Source: Proteocatella sp041738345 (lineage in GTDB: Bacteria; Bacillota; Clostridia; Peptostreptococcales; Filifactoraceae). From it: a stretch of 64,000 nucleotides of DNA. This document shows, piece by piece, positions 9,020 to 17,264 of this stretch. The stretch's first letter is position 1; every line of letters begins with the position of its first letter. The stretch spans positions 50,221-114,220 of the forward strand of contig JBGSPX010000046.1 in NCBI GenBank assembly GCA_041738345.1, written 5' to 3'. The notes under the pieces were generated by a model that was given only the letters and a program-made list of their open reading frames with translations, was not told where the DNA came from and searched no databases. The translations under genes and the position numbers were made by a program.

Positions 9020-9040
9020 AATTTCCTCCGAGTACAAAAT

Positions 9041-9072
9041 ATAAAAAAGCATGTAGTGTCCACCTACATGCC
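9041..9072 (-). terminator. Terminator or attenuator between rpmF and plsX
   Basis: GCATGTAG pairs with CTACATGC around a 7-base loop, then six T on the minus strand. It is 22 bases before the plsX start, so it could end DUF177-rpmF transcription or set the level of read-through into plsX. Confidence 0.8.
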
Positions 9073-9092
9073 AGTTGAAATTACTTCTCTGA

Positions 9093-9269
9093 TTACTTCG
9101 CTATTACTTCTCTGCCTTTATAAAATCCACAATCAGGACAAACCTTATGTGATAATTTTAATTCGTTACACTGTGGGCATTTTACTAAACCATTTGCAGA
9201 CATCTGCATGTTAGCTGCTCTTCTTGAACGAGTTGCAGACTTAGCTGTTTTTCTCTTTGGTACTGCCAT
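9093..9269 (-). CDS. rpmF: 50S ribosomal protein L32
   Basis: A 58-residue protein from ATG 9269 beginning MAVPKRKTAKSATRSRRA, followed by a four-cysteine zinc ribbon (CPQC and CPDC), the zinc-binding form of L32. It is a structural protein of the large subunit. The gene is 16 bases after DUF177 and preceded by AAGGAGGTG. The order DUF177-rpmF-plsX is strongly conserved. Confidence 0.97.
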   Translation of the reverse strand: MAVPKRKTAKSATRSRRAANMQMSANGLVKCPQCNELKLSHKVCPDCGFYKGREVIAK

Positions 9270-9285
9270 TTATGTCCACCTCCTT

Positions 9286-9786
9286 TTACTTAATCATTTC
9301 TTTTAATTTATCAAATCTGGCATCAATGTTATCATCAGACATACTGCATTTGCACTGGCCTTTATTGAAGTTACTTCCACATACTGGACACATACCTAAG
9401 CAATCCTCTTTACAAAGTAGTTTATAAGGTATCTGATCTAGAATCTCAATAAAGCAGAGATCTAAAAGATTAACATGATTTTTAGAAATAACATAAGTAT
9501 CATGTTCTTCTGAATAAATCTCATTCCCCGATACCAAATATACAATTATATCTTCATCGACCAACACATCCATATCATCTAAACATCTAGCACATGACGT
9601 GATAGTTGTAGCTGATACGTTTGCATTCAACACCAATTGATCATCTATGTTTCTGATAATGCCTTTCAAAACAATCGGTGCTGAAAATTTAAGATTATAT
9701 TCATTGTTATTAGCCTGCTCCACATCAAAGCTGACATCCACTGTCAAAGTTTCTCTTTCACCAGTTAATACCTTAGTCAAATCCAT
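9286..9786 (-). CDS. DUF177 (YceD) family protein
   Basis: A 166-residue YceD/DUF177 protein with the family motif CARCLDDMDVLVDEDI near residue 65 and a C-terminal CKEDCLGMCPVCGSNFNKGQCKC set of cysteines that looks like a small metal-binding knuckle. YceD proteins are always next to rpmF and are linked to 23S rRNA accumulation in plants and bacteria. It starts the DUF177-rpmF(-plsX) unit, with AGAGGTG before the ATG. Confidence 0.9.
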   Translation of the reverse strand: MDLTKVLTGERETLTVDVSFDVEQANNNEYNLKFSAPIVLKGIIRNIDDQLVLNANVSATTITSCARCLDDMDVLVDEDIIVYLVSGNEIYSEEHDTYVISKNHVNLLDLCFIEILDQIPYKLLCKEDCLGMCPVCGSNFNKGQCKCSMSDDNIDARFDKLKEMIK

Positions 9787-9863
9787 CGTTTCTCACCTCT
9801 TATTTATCACAAATATTATACACAAGGCATTAATATTTGTCAAGTACAATCACCTTACAAATC

Positions 9864-9894
9864 AAAATCAATAAGGAAACCCTTATTGATTTTG
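9864..9894 (-). terminator. Terminator of ackA
   Basis: AAAATCAATAAGG pairs with CCTTATTGATTTT around a short loop. It lies 24 bases past the ackA stop, and the T-rich side follows on the minus strand. The repeat is nearly symmetric, so it could work in both directions. Confidence 0.75.
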
Positions 9895-9917
9895 ATAATC
9901 ATATATATATAAAATTA

Positions 9918-11108
9918 TTATACTAATTCTAATGTGTCTCTAGCTATCATAAGCTCTTCGTTTGTAGGTATACAAAGCACCTTAACTTTAGAAGCTTCTG
10001 TAGAAACTATTTTTTCTTTTCCTCTAACCTTGTTTTCAGCTTTATCGATTTCAATACCTAATCTTTCAAGGCCACTACAGATTATTTCTCTAGCATCTAT
10101 AGAGTTTTCTCCAAGTCCCGCAGTAAATACTATTACATCTACGCCACCCATCTCAGCCATGTAAGCTCCGATGTATTTTTTAACTCTCTTGTAGTAAGTT
10201 TCAAGCGCTACTATAGCTCTTGCATTACCTTCTTCAGCTGCTTTTTCTATATCTCTAAAGTCTGAACTTACTCCTGAAATTCCAAATACCCCAGACTTTT
10301 TATTCATTACATCATTTATTCCATCTGCATCAAGATTTAATTTTTTCATAAGGAATGTAACTATTGCAGGATCCATATCTCCACATCTAGTTCCCATGAT
10401 TAACCCTTCTAGCGGAGTAAATCCCATAGAAGTGTCTACAACTATACCTCCATCAACTGCTGCTACTGAAGCACCATTTCCAAGATGGCAAGTTATTATT
10501 TTAAGGTCTGTTATATCTTTTCCAAGTATTTCAGCCGCTTTATGACTTACATACTTATGAGAAGTTCCGTGGAAACCATATCTTCTTACGCCGTAATCTT
10601 TGTAGTACTCATAAGGAATTCCATATAGGTATGAAGACTCTGGCATTGTTTGATGAAATGCTGTATCAAATACTGCAACCATAGGTACAGTTGGAAGAAT
10701 TTCTCTACAAGCATTTATTCCAATAAGATTTGGTGGGTTATGAAGTGGAGCAAGCTCTATACACTCTTCAAGCGCCTTAACTACCTCATCAGTTATAACT
10801 ACAGAATCAGCAAATTTTTCTCCCGCATGAACTACTCTGTGTCCTACAGCATTTATTTCATCCATACTCTTTATTGCACCGTACTCTTCGTTTACAAGAG
10901 CCTCAAGAACTAACTTAAGTGCATCCTTGTGATCATTCATAGCATGCTCAATTACTTCTTTATCTCTTCCTGGTATCTCATGCTTAAGCACTGAACCATC
11001 AATTCCTATTCTTTCTACTAAACCTATTGCAAGAACAGACTCATTTGACATATCAATAAGTTGATATTTTAACGACGAGCTTCCGCAGTTAATTACTAAT
11101 ACTTTCAT
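9918..11108 (-). CDS. ackA: Acetate kinase
   Basis: A complete 396-residue acetokinase that interconverts acetyl-phosphate + ADP and acetate + ATP, the main ATP-yielding step in many anaerobes. Motifs are MKVLVINCGSSSLKYQL (N-terminal ASKHA fold), VFDTAFHQTMP near 147, RRYGFHGTSHKYVS near 175, and HLGNGASVAAVDGG near 208. No pta is adjacent. A ribosome site GGAGGGAAA precedes ATG 11108. The tRNA-Sec gene lies 60 bases upstream in the same direction, so the two may share a transcript. Confidence 0.98.
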   Translation of the reverse strand: MKVLVINCGSSSLKYQLIDMSNESVLAIGLVERIGIDGSVLKHEIPGRDKEVIEHAMNDHKDALKLVLEALVNEEYGAIKSMDEINAVGHRVVHAGEKFADSVVITDEVVKALEECIELAPLHNPPNLIGINACREILPTVPMVAVFDTAFHQTMPESSYLYGIPYEYYKDYGVRRYGFHGTSHKYVSHKAAEILGKDITDLKIITCHLGNGASVAAVDGGIVVDTSMGFTPLEGLIMGTRCGDMDPAIVTFLMKKLNLDADGINDVMNKKSGVFGISGVSSDFRDIEKAAEEGNARAIVALETYYKRVKKYIGAYMAEMGGVDVIVFTAGLGENSIDAREIICSGLERLGIEIDKAENKVRGKEKIVSTEASKVKVLCIPTNEELMIARDTLELV

Positions 11109-11167
11109 CGATTTCCCTCCATCTTTATATATGTAATATAATAAACATATTATTTCATAGTTAAAAT

Positions 11168-11264
11168 TGGCGGGAATATGTGGGAATCGAACCCACCCAA
11201 GAAGCTACTAACCCCTCGAACTGGTGTTGAAGACCAGCGGGCACACCAGCACCCATCTACTCCC
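11168..11264 (-). tRNA. selC: tRNA-Sec (anticodon TCA)
   Basis: The 97-base minus-strand sequence, with encoded CCA, has the tRNA-Sec build. It has a long acceptor stem (GGGAGTAG against ATATTCCC, 7 pairs plus one G-A mismatch at position 8) and a 6-pair D stem (GGGTGC/GTGCCC). The anticodon stem-loop is CTGGT-CTTCAAC-ACCAG with TCA, followed by a long variable arm and T arm GTGGG-TTCGATT-CCCAC. G73 and CCA follow. This shows that the organism decodes UGA as selenocysteine at some loci. Confidence 0.96.
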
Positions 11265-11378
11265 AATCGTTATTTATATTAACATAGATTTTTACCCTTT
11301 TCAAGCTATTTTTTAATATAATAACGATTTTTTTCATTTTTTATTAAAAAAAACTATAATGTGTCTATATTTAGAAAA

Positions 11379-11786
11379 TTAACATCTTTTCGAAAATACG
11401 TAATAGCTTATTAAATACACAAAAACTTGACCTGCCATTATCATAGATAAATACATCGCATAAACTTCTTTATCTAAAATGATAAGCATAAAAATTGCTA
11501 AAAATTGAGCCATTATCGACACAAAATAAGTAAAATATCCACTTTTGTGTGCAATATATATATATCTTTCCTCATTTTGAGCTATTTTATATTTTTTCAT
11601 AAATTCAGGCTTCTTTGATAATCTATAAAATTGAACTAATTTAAATGTTGATACAGTACAAAGACCTACTCCAAAACTAGAAACTGTAGTAGTTTCACTT
11701 TGTCTAATAATACTTAGAACAATTATCATTATCCCCGCTACAAGAAGCATCACAAACCACATTATTTGTCTTTTAAAATTACTCAT
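11379..11786 (-). CDS. Four-helix membrane protein, partner of XRE regulator
   Basis: A 135-residue protein with four hydrophobic segments (about 8-27, 34-50, 84-103, 110-130) and a central cytoplasmic stretch YKIAQNEERYIYIAHKSGY. That central motif resembles DUF2178-type proteins, which carry a similar NEER..I..KAG element. Its start overlaps the end of the XRE gene by 8 bases, so the two are translationally coupled. Small membrane proteins encoded with XRE repressors are common in Firmicutes, but their job is mostly unknown. Confidence 0.7.
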   Translation of the reverse strand: MSNFKRQIMWFVMLLVAGIMIIVLSIIRQSETTTVSSFGVGLCTVSTFKLVQFYRLSKKPEFMKKYKIAQNEERYIYIAHKSGYFTYFVSIMAQFLAIFMLIILDKEVYAMYLSMIMAGQVFVYLISYYVFSKRC

Positions 11787-11985
11787 TTATTTCCTCCTCA
11801 TATATAAATACATCTTCAATCTTAACCCCAAAAAATTTAGCTATCTTAAATGCAAGAATTATTGAAGGATTATATTTTCCTTTTTCTAATGAGATTATAG
11901 TCTGTCTTGAAACTTCAAGTACATCTGCTAACTCATCTTGCTTAAGTCCTCTTTCTTTTCGTAATACCTCTAAATTATTCTTCAA
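11779..11985 (-). CDS. Small XRE-family transcriptional regulator
   Basis: A 68-residue protein that is essentially one Cro/CI helix-turn-helix: LKQDELADVLEVSRQTIISLEKGKYNPSIILAFKIAKFFG. It resembles the YozG/PF01381 class of stand-alone HTH proteins that pair with a small membrane protein. It has AAAGGAGATG before ATG 11985. A consensus promoter and a perfect 16-base palindrome lie 50-110 bases upstream, consistent with self-repression. Confidence 0.88.
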   Translation of the reverse strand: MKNNLEVLRKERGLKQDELADVLEVSRQTIISLEKGKYNPSIILAFKIAKFFGVKIEDVFIYEEEINE

Positions 11986-12034
11986 AAATACATCTCCTTT
12001 CTAATTTTTTATATTTTTTACAAAATAAATCAAA

Positions 12035-12094
12035 GTAAAGTTAACTTTACATACATAATACTCTCAACTTTACTCAATGTCAAGTAAGCTTTAC
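12035..12094 (-). promoter_or_regulatory. Promoter and operator repeats of the XRE/membrane-protein pair
   Basis: On the minus strand TTGACA (12078-12083) and TATTAT (12055-12060) are 17 bases apart. Just downstream is the perfect palindrome GTAAAGTTAACTTTAC (12035-12050), over the predicted transcription start. A half-site AACTTTAC sits in the spacer (12066-12073), and an imperfect copy GTAAGCTTTAC (12084-12094) overlaps the upstream side. Repeated half-sites around a promoter are typical of an autorepressor operator. The same DNA may affect the divergent antiporter gene. Confidence 0.8.
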
Positions 12095-12186
12095 TTTATT
12101 TTAGAATTTAAATTACGATATACAATATTTTGATGTATAATAAAATAATCAAGCATCATATATTTAATAACTAAATGGAGGTAATA

Positions 12187-13404
12187 ATGTCTTACACTTT
12201 ATTAATATCTGCTATAGTAATTATCGCTTGCATAGTGTTTAATAAACTATCTAGCAAGCTTGGAATCCCAATGTTATTTGCATTTATAATACTTGGAATG
12301 TTTTTTGGTTCTGATGGATTTGTAAAAATAAAATTTGATAATTATCGGTATGCCGAAAATATTTGCTCAGCTTCACTTATTTTCATAATGTTTTACGGAG
12401 GTTTTGGTACAAACTGGAACGAAGCAAAGCCCGTAGTTATAAAATCCATTTTACTCTCCACTTTAGGTATAGTTTCTACAGCTATAATAACCGGCATTTT
12501 CTGTCATTACGTACTTAATTTTCCATTATTAGAGAGTATGCTTCTGGGCGCTGTCATAAGCTCCACCGATGCAGCTTCCGTATTTTCTATTTTACGTTCA
12601 AAAAAATTAAATCTAAAAAACAATACCTCTTCCATGCTTGAAATAGAAAGCGGAAGTAATGATCCTTTTTCCTACATGCTCACAATCATAGTTCTTTCTA
12701 TAATGAATGGTAGCGCTAGTAAATCAGAGATTATAATAATGGCATTTACTCAAATTTTATTTGGTATTCTATTTGGAGTTTTAATTGCAAAAATAGCTTT
12801 ATTAGCATTAAAGAAATTCAATTTTATAACGCCAGGATTTGATGCCATATTTGTTTTTGCAATCGCACTTTTAGGCTATGCTCTACCCTCACTAATAGGC
12901 GGAAATGGTTATCTTAGTGTTTATATAGTTGGTATAATAATGGGAAATTATCATATAGAAAACAAAATATCTCTAGTTCATTTTTTTGATGGAGTAACTG
13001 GATTAATGCAAATGCTTATATTCTTCTTACTCGGACTCCTTTCGTTCCCTTCTCAAATGCCAAAATTAGTAATTCCAGCTATTTTCATTTCACTTTTTTT
13101 GACATTCATAGCTCGTCCAATATCTACATTTGCAATATTGACTCCATTTAAATGTCCTTTAAATCAACAATTGTTAGTTTCATGGTCTGGTCTTCGAGGT
13201 GCTGCCTCTATAGTATTTGCAATCATGGCAACTACAAATCCAGCATATACCAGTAACGATATTTTTCACATGGTATTTTGCATAGTTTTATTCTCTATAT
13301 TAATTCAAGGTTCTCTAATTCCACTTATTGCGAAACGACTAGATATGATAGATGAAGAATCCGATGTAATGAAAACCTTTAATGACTATCCTACTTATCA
13401 GTAA
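12187..13404 (+). CDS. Cation:proton antiporter, CPA1/NhaP-like
   Basis: A 405-residue integral membrane protein with about 12 hydrophobic segments and the Na+/H+ exchanger fold. Key regions are GIPMLFAFIILGMFFGSDG (about 26-44), the transport-site neighbourhood AVISSTDAASVFS near 123-135, EIESGSNDPFSYML near 156-169, and LVSWSGLRGAASIVFA near 339. It resembles NhaP2 (K+/H+) antiporters but lacks the C-terminal TrkA-C domain of that group. ATG 12187 is 4 bases from GGAGGT; the ATG at 12175 overlaps that site. The transported cation is not decided. Confidence 0.87.
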   Translation: MSYTLLISAIVIIACIVFNKLSSKLGIPMLFAFIILGMFFGSDGFVKIKFDNYRYAENICSASLIFIMFYGGFGTNWNEAKPVVIKSILLSTLGIVSTAIITGIFCHYVLNFPLLESMLLGAVISSTDAASVFSILRSKKLNLKNNTSSMLEIESGSNDPFSYMLTIIVLSIMNGSASKSEIIIMAFTQILFGILFGVLIAKIALLALKKFNFITPGFDAIFVFAIALLGYALPSLIGGNGYLSVYIVGIIMGNYHIENKISLVHFFDGVTGLMQMLIFFLLGLLSFPSQMPKLVIPAIFISLFLTFIARPISTFAILTPFKCPLNQQLLVSWSGLRGAASIVFAIMATTNPAYTSNDIFHMVFCIVLFSILIQGSLIPLIAKRLDMIDEESDVMKTFNDYPTYQ

Positions 13405-13415
13405 TATGTTTTGAT

Positions 13416-13458
13416 AAAAAAAGTATGATTCTAATCATTATAGAATCATACTTTTTAT
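13416..13458. terminator. Bidirectional terminator between antiporter and YitT gene
   Basis: AAGTATGATTCTA (13421-13433) pairs with TAGAATCATACTT (13441-13453), with A-runs on one side and T-runs on the other. It serves both convergent genes. Confidence 0.88.
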
Positions 13459-13477
13459 TATTTTTTTATTAAATTAT

Positions 13478-14365
13478 TTATAATTTATGTGGATCATAAT
13501 TTTCGATAAACCCTTGCCCTAATACCGCTCTTACTTCAGCTATTGTTACAAACGCTTTCGGATCTACACCTAAAACAATCTCCCTAAGCTCTGGAAGCTG
13601 ATTTTGAGAAAGCACAACAAATAGCATTTCACTTTCTTTTTTTAGATACATTCCTCTTGCCTTTATCCCAGTAGCGCCTCTTCCTATTTCATTCATTACA
13701 AGTTCTGCAATCTCTGCCGTTTTAGGAGAAACAATAAATACAGCTTTAGCAGAATGACCACCTTCTAATACTATGCTTACAAGTTTTGTAGTTACAAGCA
13801 CCGAAATTATAGCATACATAGCATTTATAGGTCCAAATACAAAGAGTCCGCTTACTATTATAATTGCATCTATAACAAACATAACATTCTCAATTGGAAG
13901 CGTAGGATTTTTAAATTTAAATATAGCTGCAAGCATATCAGTTCCACCTGTCGTTCCCCCTGCTTTAAGCACAAGTCCCACTCCCGCACCTACAAGAATT
14001 CCTCCAAAAAAACCAGCTAACAGCAAATCATTTCCTACATCTATTGGATTTGGAATAATTTCTGTAACCCAAAGCGCCGCTGAAAGAATTATAACTGCAT
14101 AAAGTGATTTTTTGGCAAACCCAAAACCTCTTTGTCTTATGCTAACAACAAAAAGAGGCACATTTAATACTGCATTTGTAAGCCAAATCGGTATCCCATT
14201 TGCTATAAACGGCGATGTTAATTTTTGCACCAAAATTGCAATCCCTGAAATTCCTCCTGTAACAAGTCCAAGAGGTGATAAAAACCAAGTTATTCCAAGC
14301 GCCAGCAAAAAAGATCCTAACACAATCATTATCATCTCATTTGTGGTAATATTTTTCCTTATCAT
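13478..14365 (-). CDS. YitT family membrane protein
   Basis: A 295-residue protein with five to six membrane segments in the first two thirds (YitT/DUF161), with GGISGIAILVQK and GGTTGGTDMLAAIFKFK as glycine-rich hallmarks. It ends in the soluble DUF2179 domain (about 200-290) with VLSQNQLPELREIVLGVDPKAFVTIAEV. The family is widespread in Firmicutes and has no settled function; transport or sensing of a small ligand has been suggested. Its start overlaps the end of the YcxB-like gene by 4 bases. Confidence 0.9.
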   Translation of the reverse strand: MIRKNITTNEMIMIVLGSFLLALGITWFLSPLGLVTGGISGIAILVQKLTSPFIANGIPIWLTNAVLNVPLFVVSIRQRGFGFAKKSLYAVIILSAALWVTEIIPNPIDVGNDLLLAGFFGGILVGAGVGLVLKAGGTTGGTDMLAAIFKFKNPTLPIENVMFVIDAIIIVSGLFVFGPINAMYAIISVLVTTKLVSIVLEGGHSAKAVFIVSPKTAEIAELVMNEIGRGATGIKARGMYLKKESEMLFVVLSQNQLPELREIVLGVDPKAFVTIAEVRAVLGQGFIENYDPHKL

Positions 14366-14895
14366 ATCTTTTTGAAATTCCCTTCAAATTTTTCCTTTAA
14401 AAAGTTCCTGAACTCATTCATATCTATATCTTTACAATCTACTTTCCTCAAAATATGTGCCATATTTGAATTTATATAAAACATAAAGTAATCACAACTT
14501 TCCAAAACCTGATAAAATTTATCATACTCCATTTTATTTGACGCTTCTATACATGGAGCACTTATCTTAAGCTTATCTTTATAAAATTCCAAAATAGTTG
14601 TAGCTTCAAAAAAACCAGTTTTATCAGTCTTTATTCTCTTATTCTTCACTCTCTCTACTTTTAAAATAAGTACTCCTATCGTAATTCCAAATACTAGCAA
14701 AAAATGTAAGGCCATCGATGAGAATACAAATCCTCCACTATAATTGTGAGATGCCATAGTTGCGAAAACTAAAGATATCCCAACAAGTATAGGAATTGTA
14801 AATCGGTTTTTTTTGAACATAGATATGTAAAGAAACTTTCTGTAATCAGCAGGTTCCATTTTAGTTTCAATTTTAAAAATAGTTTCGTATGCCAT
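14362..14895 (-). CDS. YcxB-like membrane protein
   Basis: A 177-residue protein with two membrane segments (about 34-50 and 58-78) and a C-terminal soluble part resembling the YcxB-like domain: FYKDKLKISAPCIEASNKMEYDKFYQVLESCDYFMFYINSNMAHILRK. The domain is of unknown function and PH-like in character. It overlaps the YitT gene by 4 bases, so the two probably form one transcription unit. Confidence 0.75.
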   Translation of the reverse strand: MAYETIFKIETKMEPADYRKFLYISMFKKNRFTIPILVGISLVFATMASHNYSGGFVFSSMALHFLLVFGITIGVLILKVERVKNKRIKTDKTGFFEATTILEFYKDKLKISAPCIEASNKMEYDKFYQVLESCDYFMFYINSNMAHILRKVDCKDIDMNEFRNFLKEKFEGNFKKI

Positions 14896-14970
14896 TATAA
14901 ATCTCCCTAAATTTATTTTATGTATAATTATATTATTTTATCAGAAAAGTTTAAAGTTTACAATTTAGAA

Positions 14971-15003
14971 TAAAAAAATACCTAGATATAATATCCAGAT
15001 ATT
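14971..15003 (-). terminator. Terminator of thiM-thiE
   Basis: AATATCTGGATA pairs with TATCTAGGTATT (12 pairs including two G-U), followed by T-rich sequence on the minus strand, 10 bases after the thiE stop. Confidence 0.8.
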
Positions 15004-15012
15004 TTAATAATT

Positions 15013-15657
15013 CTATTTAAAACTTACTGTTTCTTCAGTAAGTTTTTTTAGTGTTTGGCACTCACTTACAATATCCTCACTTGCAAAAATAGCAGAAATA
15101 AGTGCCACGCCATCTATTCCAGTTCCTGCAAGCTCTTTTATATTATGTTTTTGAATACCACCTATTGCTACAACAGGAATAGATACCGCTTTGCAGATAT
15201 CGCTTAGCGTTTCAAAACTCACATCATTTGCATCAAGCTTTGTAGAAGTTGAAAACATAGCTCCCACCCCAAGATAATCCGCGCCTTTTTCTTGAGCTGT
15301 AAGTGCCTCACTTACAGAATGTACCGATACTCCAAGTATCATATCTCTTCCAATTTTAGACCTTACATCATATGCATCCATATCACTTTGACCTACATGA
15401 ATTCCATCGGCATTACATTTTACTGCGATTTCTACATCGTCATTTATAATAAATGGTACATCATAATTTTTGCACACCTGCTTAAGTTCTAAGGCTTGAT
15501 TCAAAAAGTCATTATACGAAAGCTCTTTTTCTCTAAGCTGAACACAGCTAATTCCACCTTTTAACGCTTGTTCAACTTGAAATGACAATGACTGCCCATT
15601 AAGCCATGTTCTGTCTGTAACTGCATAAAGTAGCATATGTTCCCTATCTAATTTCAT
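15013..15657 (-). CDS. thiE: Thiamine-phosphate synthase
   Basis: ThiE joins HMP-diphosphate and thiazole phosphate to make thiamine phosphate. The protein is 214 residues from ATG 15657. It has the TIM-barrel motifs ISCVQLREKELSYNDFL near 35, INDDVEIAVKCNADGIHVGQSD near 75 and VAIGGIQKHNIKELAGTGIDGVALISAIF near the end. ATG 15657 has CAGGTG upstream; the GTG at 15666 overlaps that site. It overlaps thiM by 14 bases and shares its TPP riboswitch. Confidence 0.95.
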   Translation of the reverse strand: MKLDREHMLLYAVTDRTWLNGQSLSFQVEQALKGGISCVQLREKELSYNDFLNQALELKQVCKNYDVPFIINDDVEIAVKCNADGIHVGQSDMDAYDVRSKIGRDMILGVSVHSVSEALTAQEKGADYLGVGAMFSTSTKLDANDVSFETLSDICKAVSIPVVAIGGIQKHNIKELAGTGIDGVALISAIFASEDIVSECQTLKKLTEETVSFK

Positions 15658-16465
15658 AATTTGCACCTGCTTTCAAAATACCTGAATTCAAATTATAAAA
15701 CTCATCTATAATATAATTTCTATAAGTAGAATTTCCATCAACTTCTTCCAATCTTTCAAATGCACGTTCTCCACAAAGTCCCATAGCACATACTGCCGCT
15801 GCACAAGATTCCAAAATACTTTCTAAATTTGCTCCTATAAATGCTCCAAGTACCGCCGAAAGCATACATCCACTTCCCGTAATTTTACTCATCATAGGAT
15901 GGCCATTCCTTATAATATATGCTTTTTCTTTATCCGTAACAATGTCAATAGCTCCCGTTATAATAATTACGCAGTCCATCTTCTTAGCAAAAGCCTTAGC
16001 AAAATTTACAATAGAATCCAGATTTTCACTAGTTACTACATCTGCAATATCTGCATCTACGCCCTTAGTAGTGCCACTTCCAAGTGCCAAAGTTTTTATT
16101 TCAGAAATATTTCCTCTTATAACTGAAAATTTAACCTTTTCAAGGAGCATATTTGCCGTATCAGTACGCAGTTTAGATGCCCCAGCCCCTACAGGGTCTA
16201 AAATTACAGGATGATTGAGTTCATTGGATTTTTGACCAGCTAATACCATAGACTCAATAGTTCTTTGATTTAGCGTACCAATATTTATATTTAATGCACT
16301 ACATATAGAAGTTATCTCTTCTACTTCAAGTGCATCATCTGCCATTATAGGCGCGCCCCCACAGGCAATTAAAATATTTGCACAATCATTCACCGTAACA
16401 TAATTAGTTATATTATGTACAAGCGGGCTAAGATTCCTTACATTATCAAGCATTTTTCCAAACAT
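15644..16465 (-). CDS. thiM: Hydroxyethylthiazole kinase
   Basis: ThiM phosphorylates the salvaged thiazole moiety of thiamine. The protein is 273 residues from ATG 16465, which is placed 4 bases after GGAGGAA; the upstream ATG at 16477 overlaps that site. Family motifs are SPLVHNITNYVTVNDCAN, PVILDPVGAGASKLRT near 115 and ITGSGCMLSAVLGAF near 200 (the anion-hole/catalytic Cys region). With thiE it forms a salvage-only pair; no thiC, thiD or thiG is in the window. Confidence 0.95.
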   Translation of the reverse strand: MFGKMLDNVRNLSPLVHNITNYVTVNDCANILIACGGAPIMADDALEVEEITSICSALNINIGTLNQRTIESMVLAGQKSNELNHPVILDPVGAGASKLRTDTANMLLEKVKFSVIRGNISEIKTLALGSGTTKGVDADIADVVTSENLDSIVNFAKAFAKKMDCVIIITGAIDIVTDKEKAYIIRNGHPMMSKITGSGCMLSAVLGAFIGANLESILESCAAAVCAMGLCGERAFERLEEVDGNSTYRNYIIDEFYNLNSGILKAGANYEIR

Positions 16466-16487
16466 AAATTCCTCCATATCAAATTAA

Positions 16488-16620
16488 AATCAAAAAAAAC
16501 GAAGACCCCTTAAGAATCTTCGTATAAAATCATACTCACTTCCTACGTTGGCATTATCCAAATCAGGTTTAAGGGTCGAAGCTTAATAGCTTCCTCTCAG
16601 CCCGAAACACGAGCTCCCCT
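16488..16620 (-). promoter_or_regulatory. TPP riboswitch (thi element) with terminator
   Basis: The minus-strand aptamer at 16535-16620 has the conserved CTGAGA and the GGATAATGCCAACG-type THI-box core (at 16544-16557), with closing stem AGGGGAGC at its start. An expression platform follows: CGAAGATTC pairs with GGGTCTTCG and then eight U (16492-16522). Binding of thiamine pyrophosphate should allow this terminator to form and switch off thiM-thiE. Confidence 0.95.
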
Positions 16621-16652
16621 GAAAATATTCAGTTTTAAATCTTTATTACATT

Positions 16653-17204
16653 TTACTGACCAAGAAGAGCCATTGTAAACGCTTCATCTGGTTCAATAAT
16701 CCATTTTCCATCTTTTTTAACAACTTTTATATCTATTTCTTGAGTTTTCATCGCTAGATTTGGATTTTTTGCTGTTTCTGTAAAAATTTCTTCATACTGC
16801 TTTTTTACCTCAGCTTCGGTCATTTCCGCTTGAGTAAGATTTTCAAAAGATTTTTTTAGCACACTTTCAATAAAAGTCTGCATAAAAGGCTCTAATTCAA
16901 TCGCAGTAATCTTAGTTTTTACATTAACATGCTCCTTATCCACTTCTTCAGTAGAAACAATCTCGTAGCTAAGTTTTCCAAAAAGCGTGCTTGCTATAAG
17001 CTGCGTAGAAAGTCCACTTTCTTCATCGCCAATTTGCATAGCGTCTAAATCAAGATATTTTCCAGAAGTTTCAAAATCAAGTATTTTTAGTGCCTCAAAT
17101 GTATCAGATACTACTTTTTCAGCTTTTTTAACTGGACTACAGCCAGTAAATGCTATAACCATAACAAAGGCAAGCAGTAGAGCTGATATTTTTTTCATTT
17201 TCAT
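16653..17204 (-). CDS. Putative lipoprotein, DUF5105-like
   Basis: A 183-residue secreted protein with a signal peptide MKMKKISALLLAFVMVIAFTGC whose lipobox FTGC predicts lipid anchoring at Cys 22. The mature part is a cystatin/NTF2-like alpha-beta domain with PVKKAEKVVSDTFEALKILDFE at its start and VKKDGKWIIEPDEAF at its end, the pattern seen in DUF5105/DUF4878-type lipoproteins. No enzymatic motif is visible. It stands just upstream of the TPP riboswitch, probably as a separate unit. Confidence 0.8.
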   Translation of the reverse strand: MKMKKISALLLAFVMVIAFTGCSPVKKAEKVVSDTFEALKILDFETSGKYLDLDAMQIGDEESGLSTQLIASTLFGKLSYEIVSTEEVDKEHVNVKTKITAIELEPFMQTFIESVLKKSFENLTQAEMTEAEVKKQYEEIFTETAKNPNLAMKTQEIDIKVVKKDGKWIIEPDEAFTMALLGQ

Positions 17205-17264
17205 AAATTCCCTAACCTTACAATATATTTTAAATCATACTTTTATTCAAACTAATTATATACT

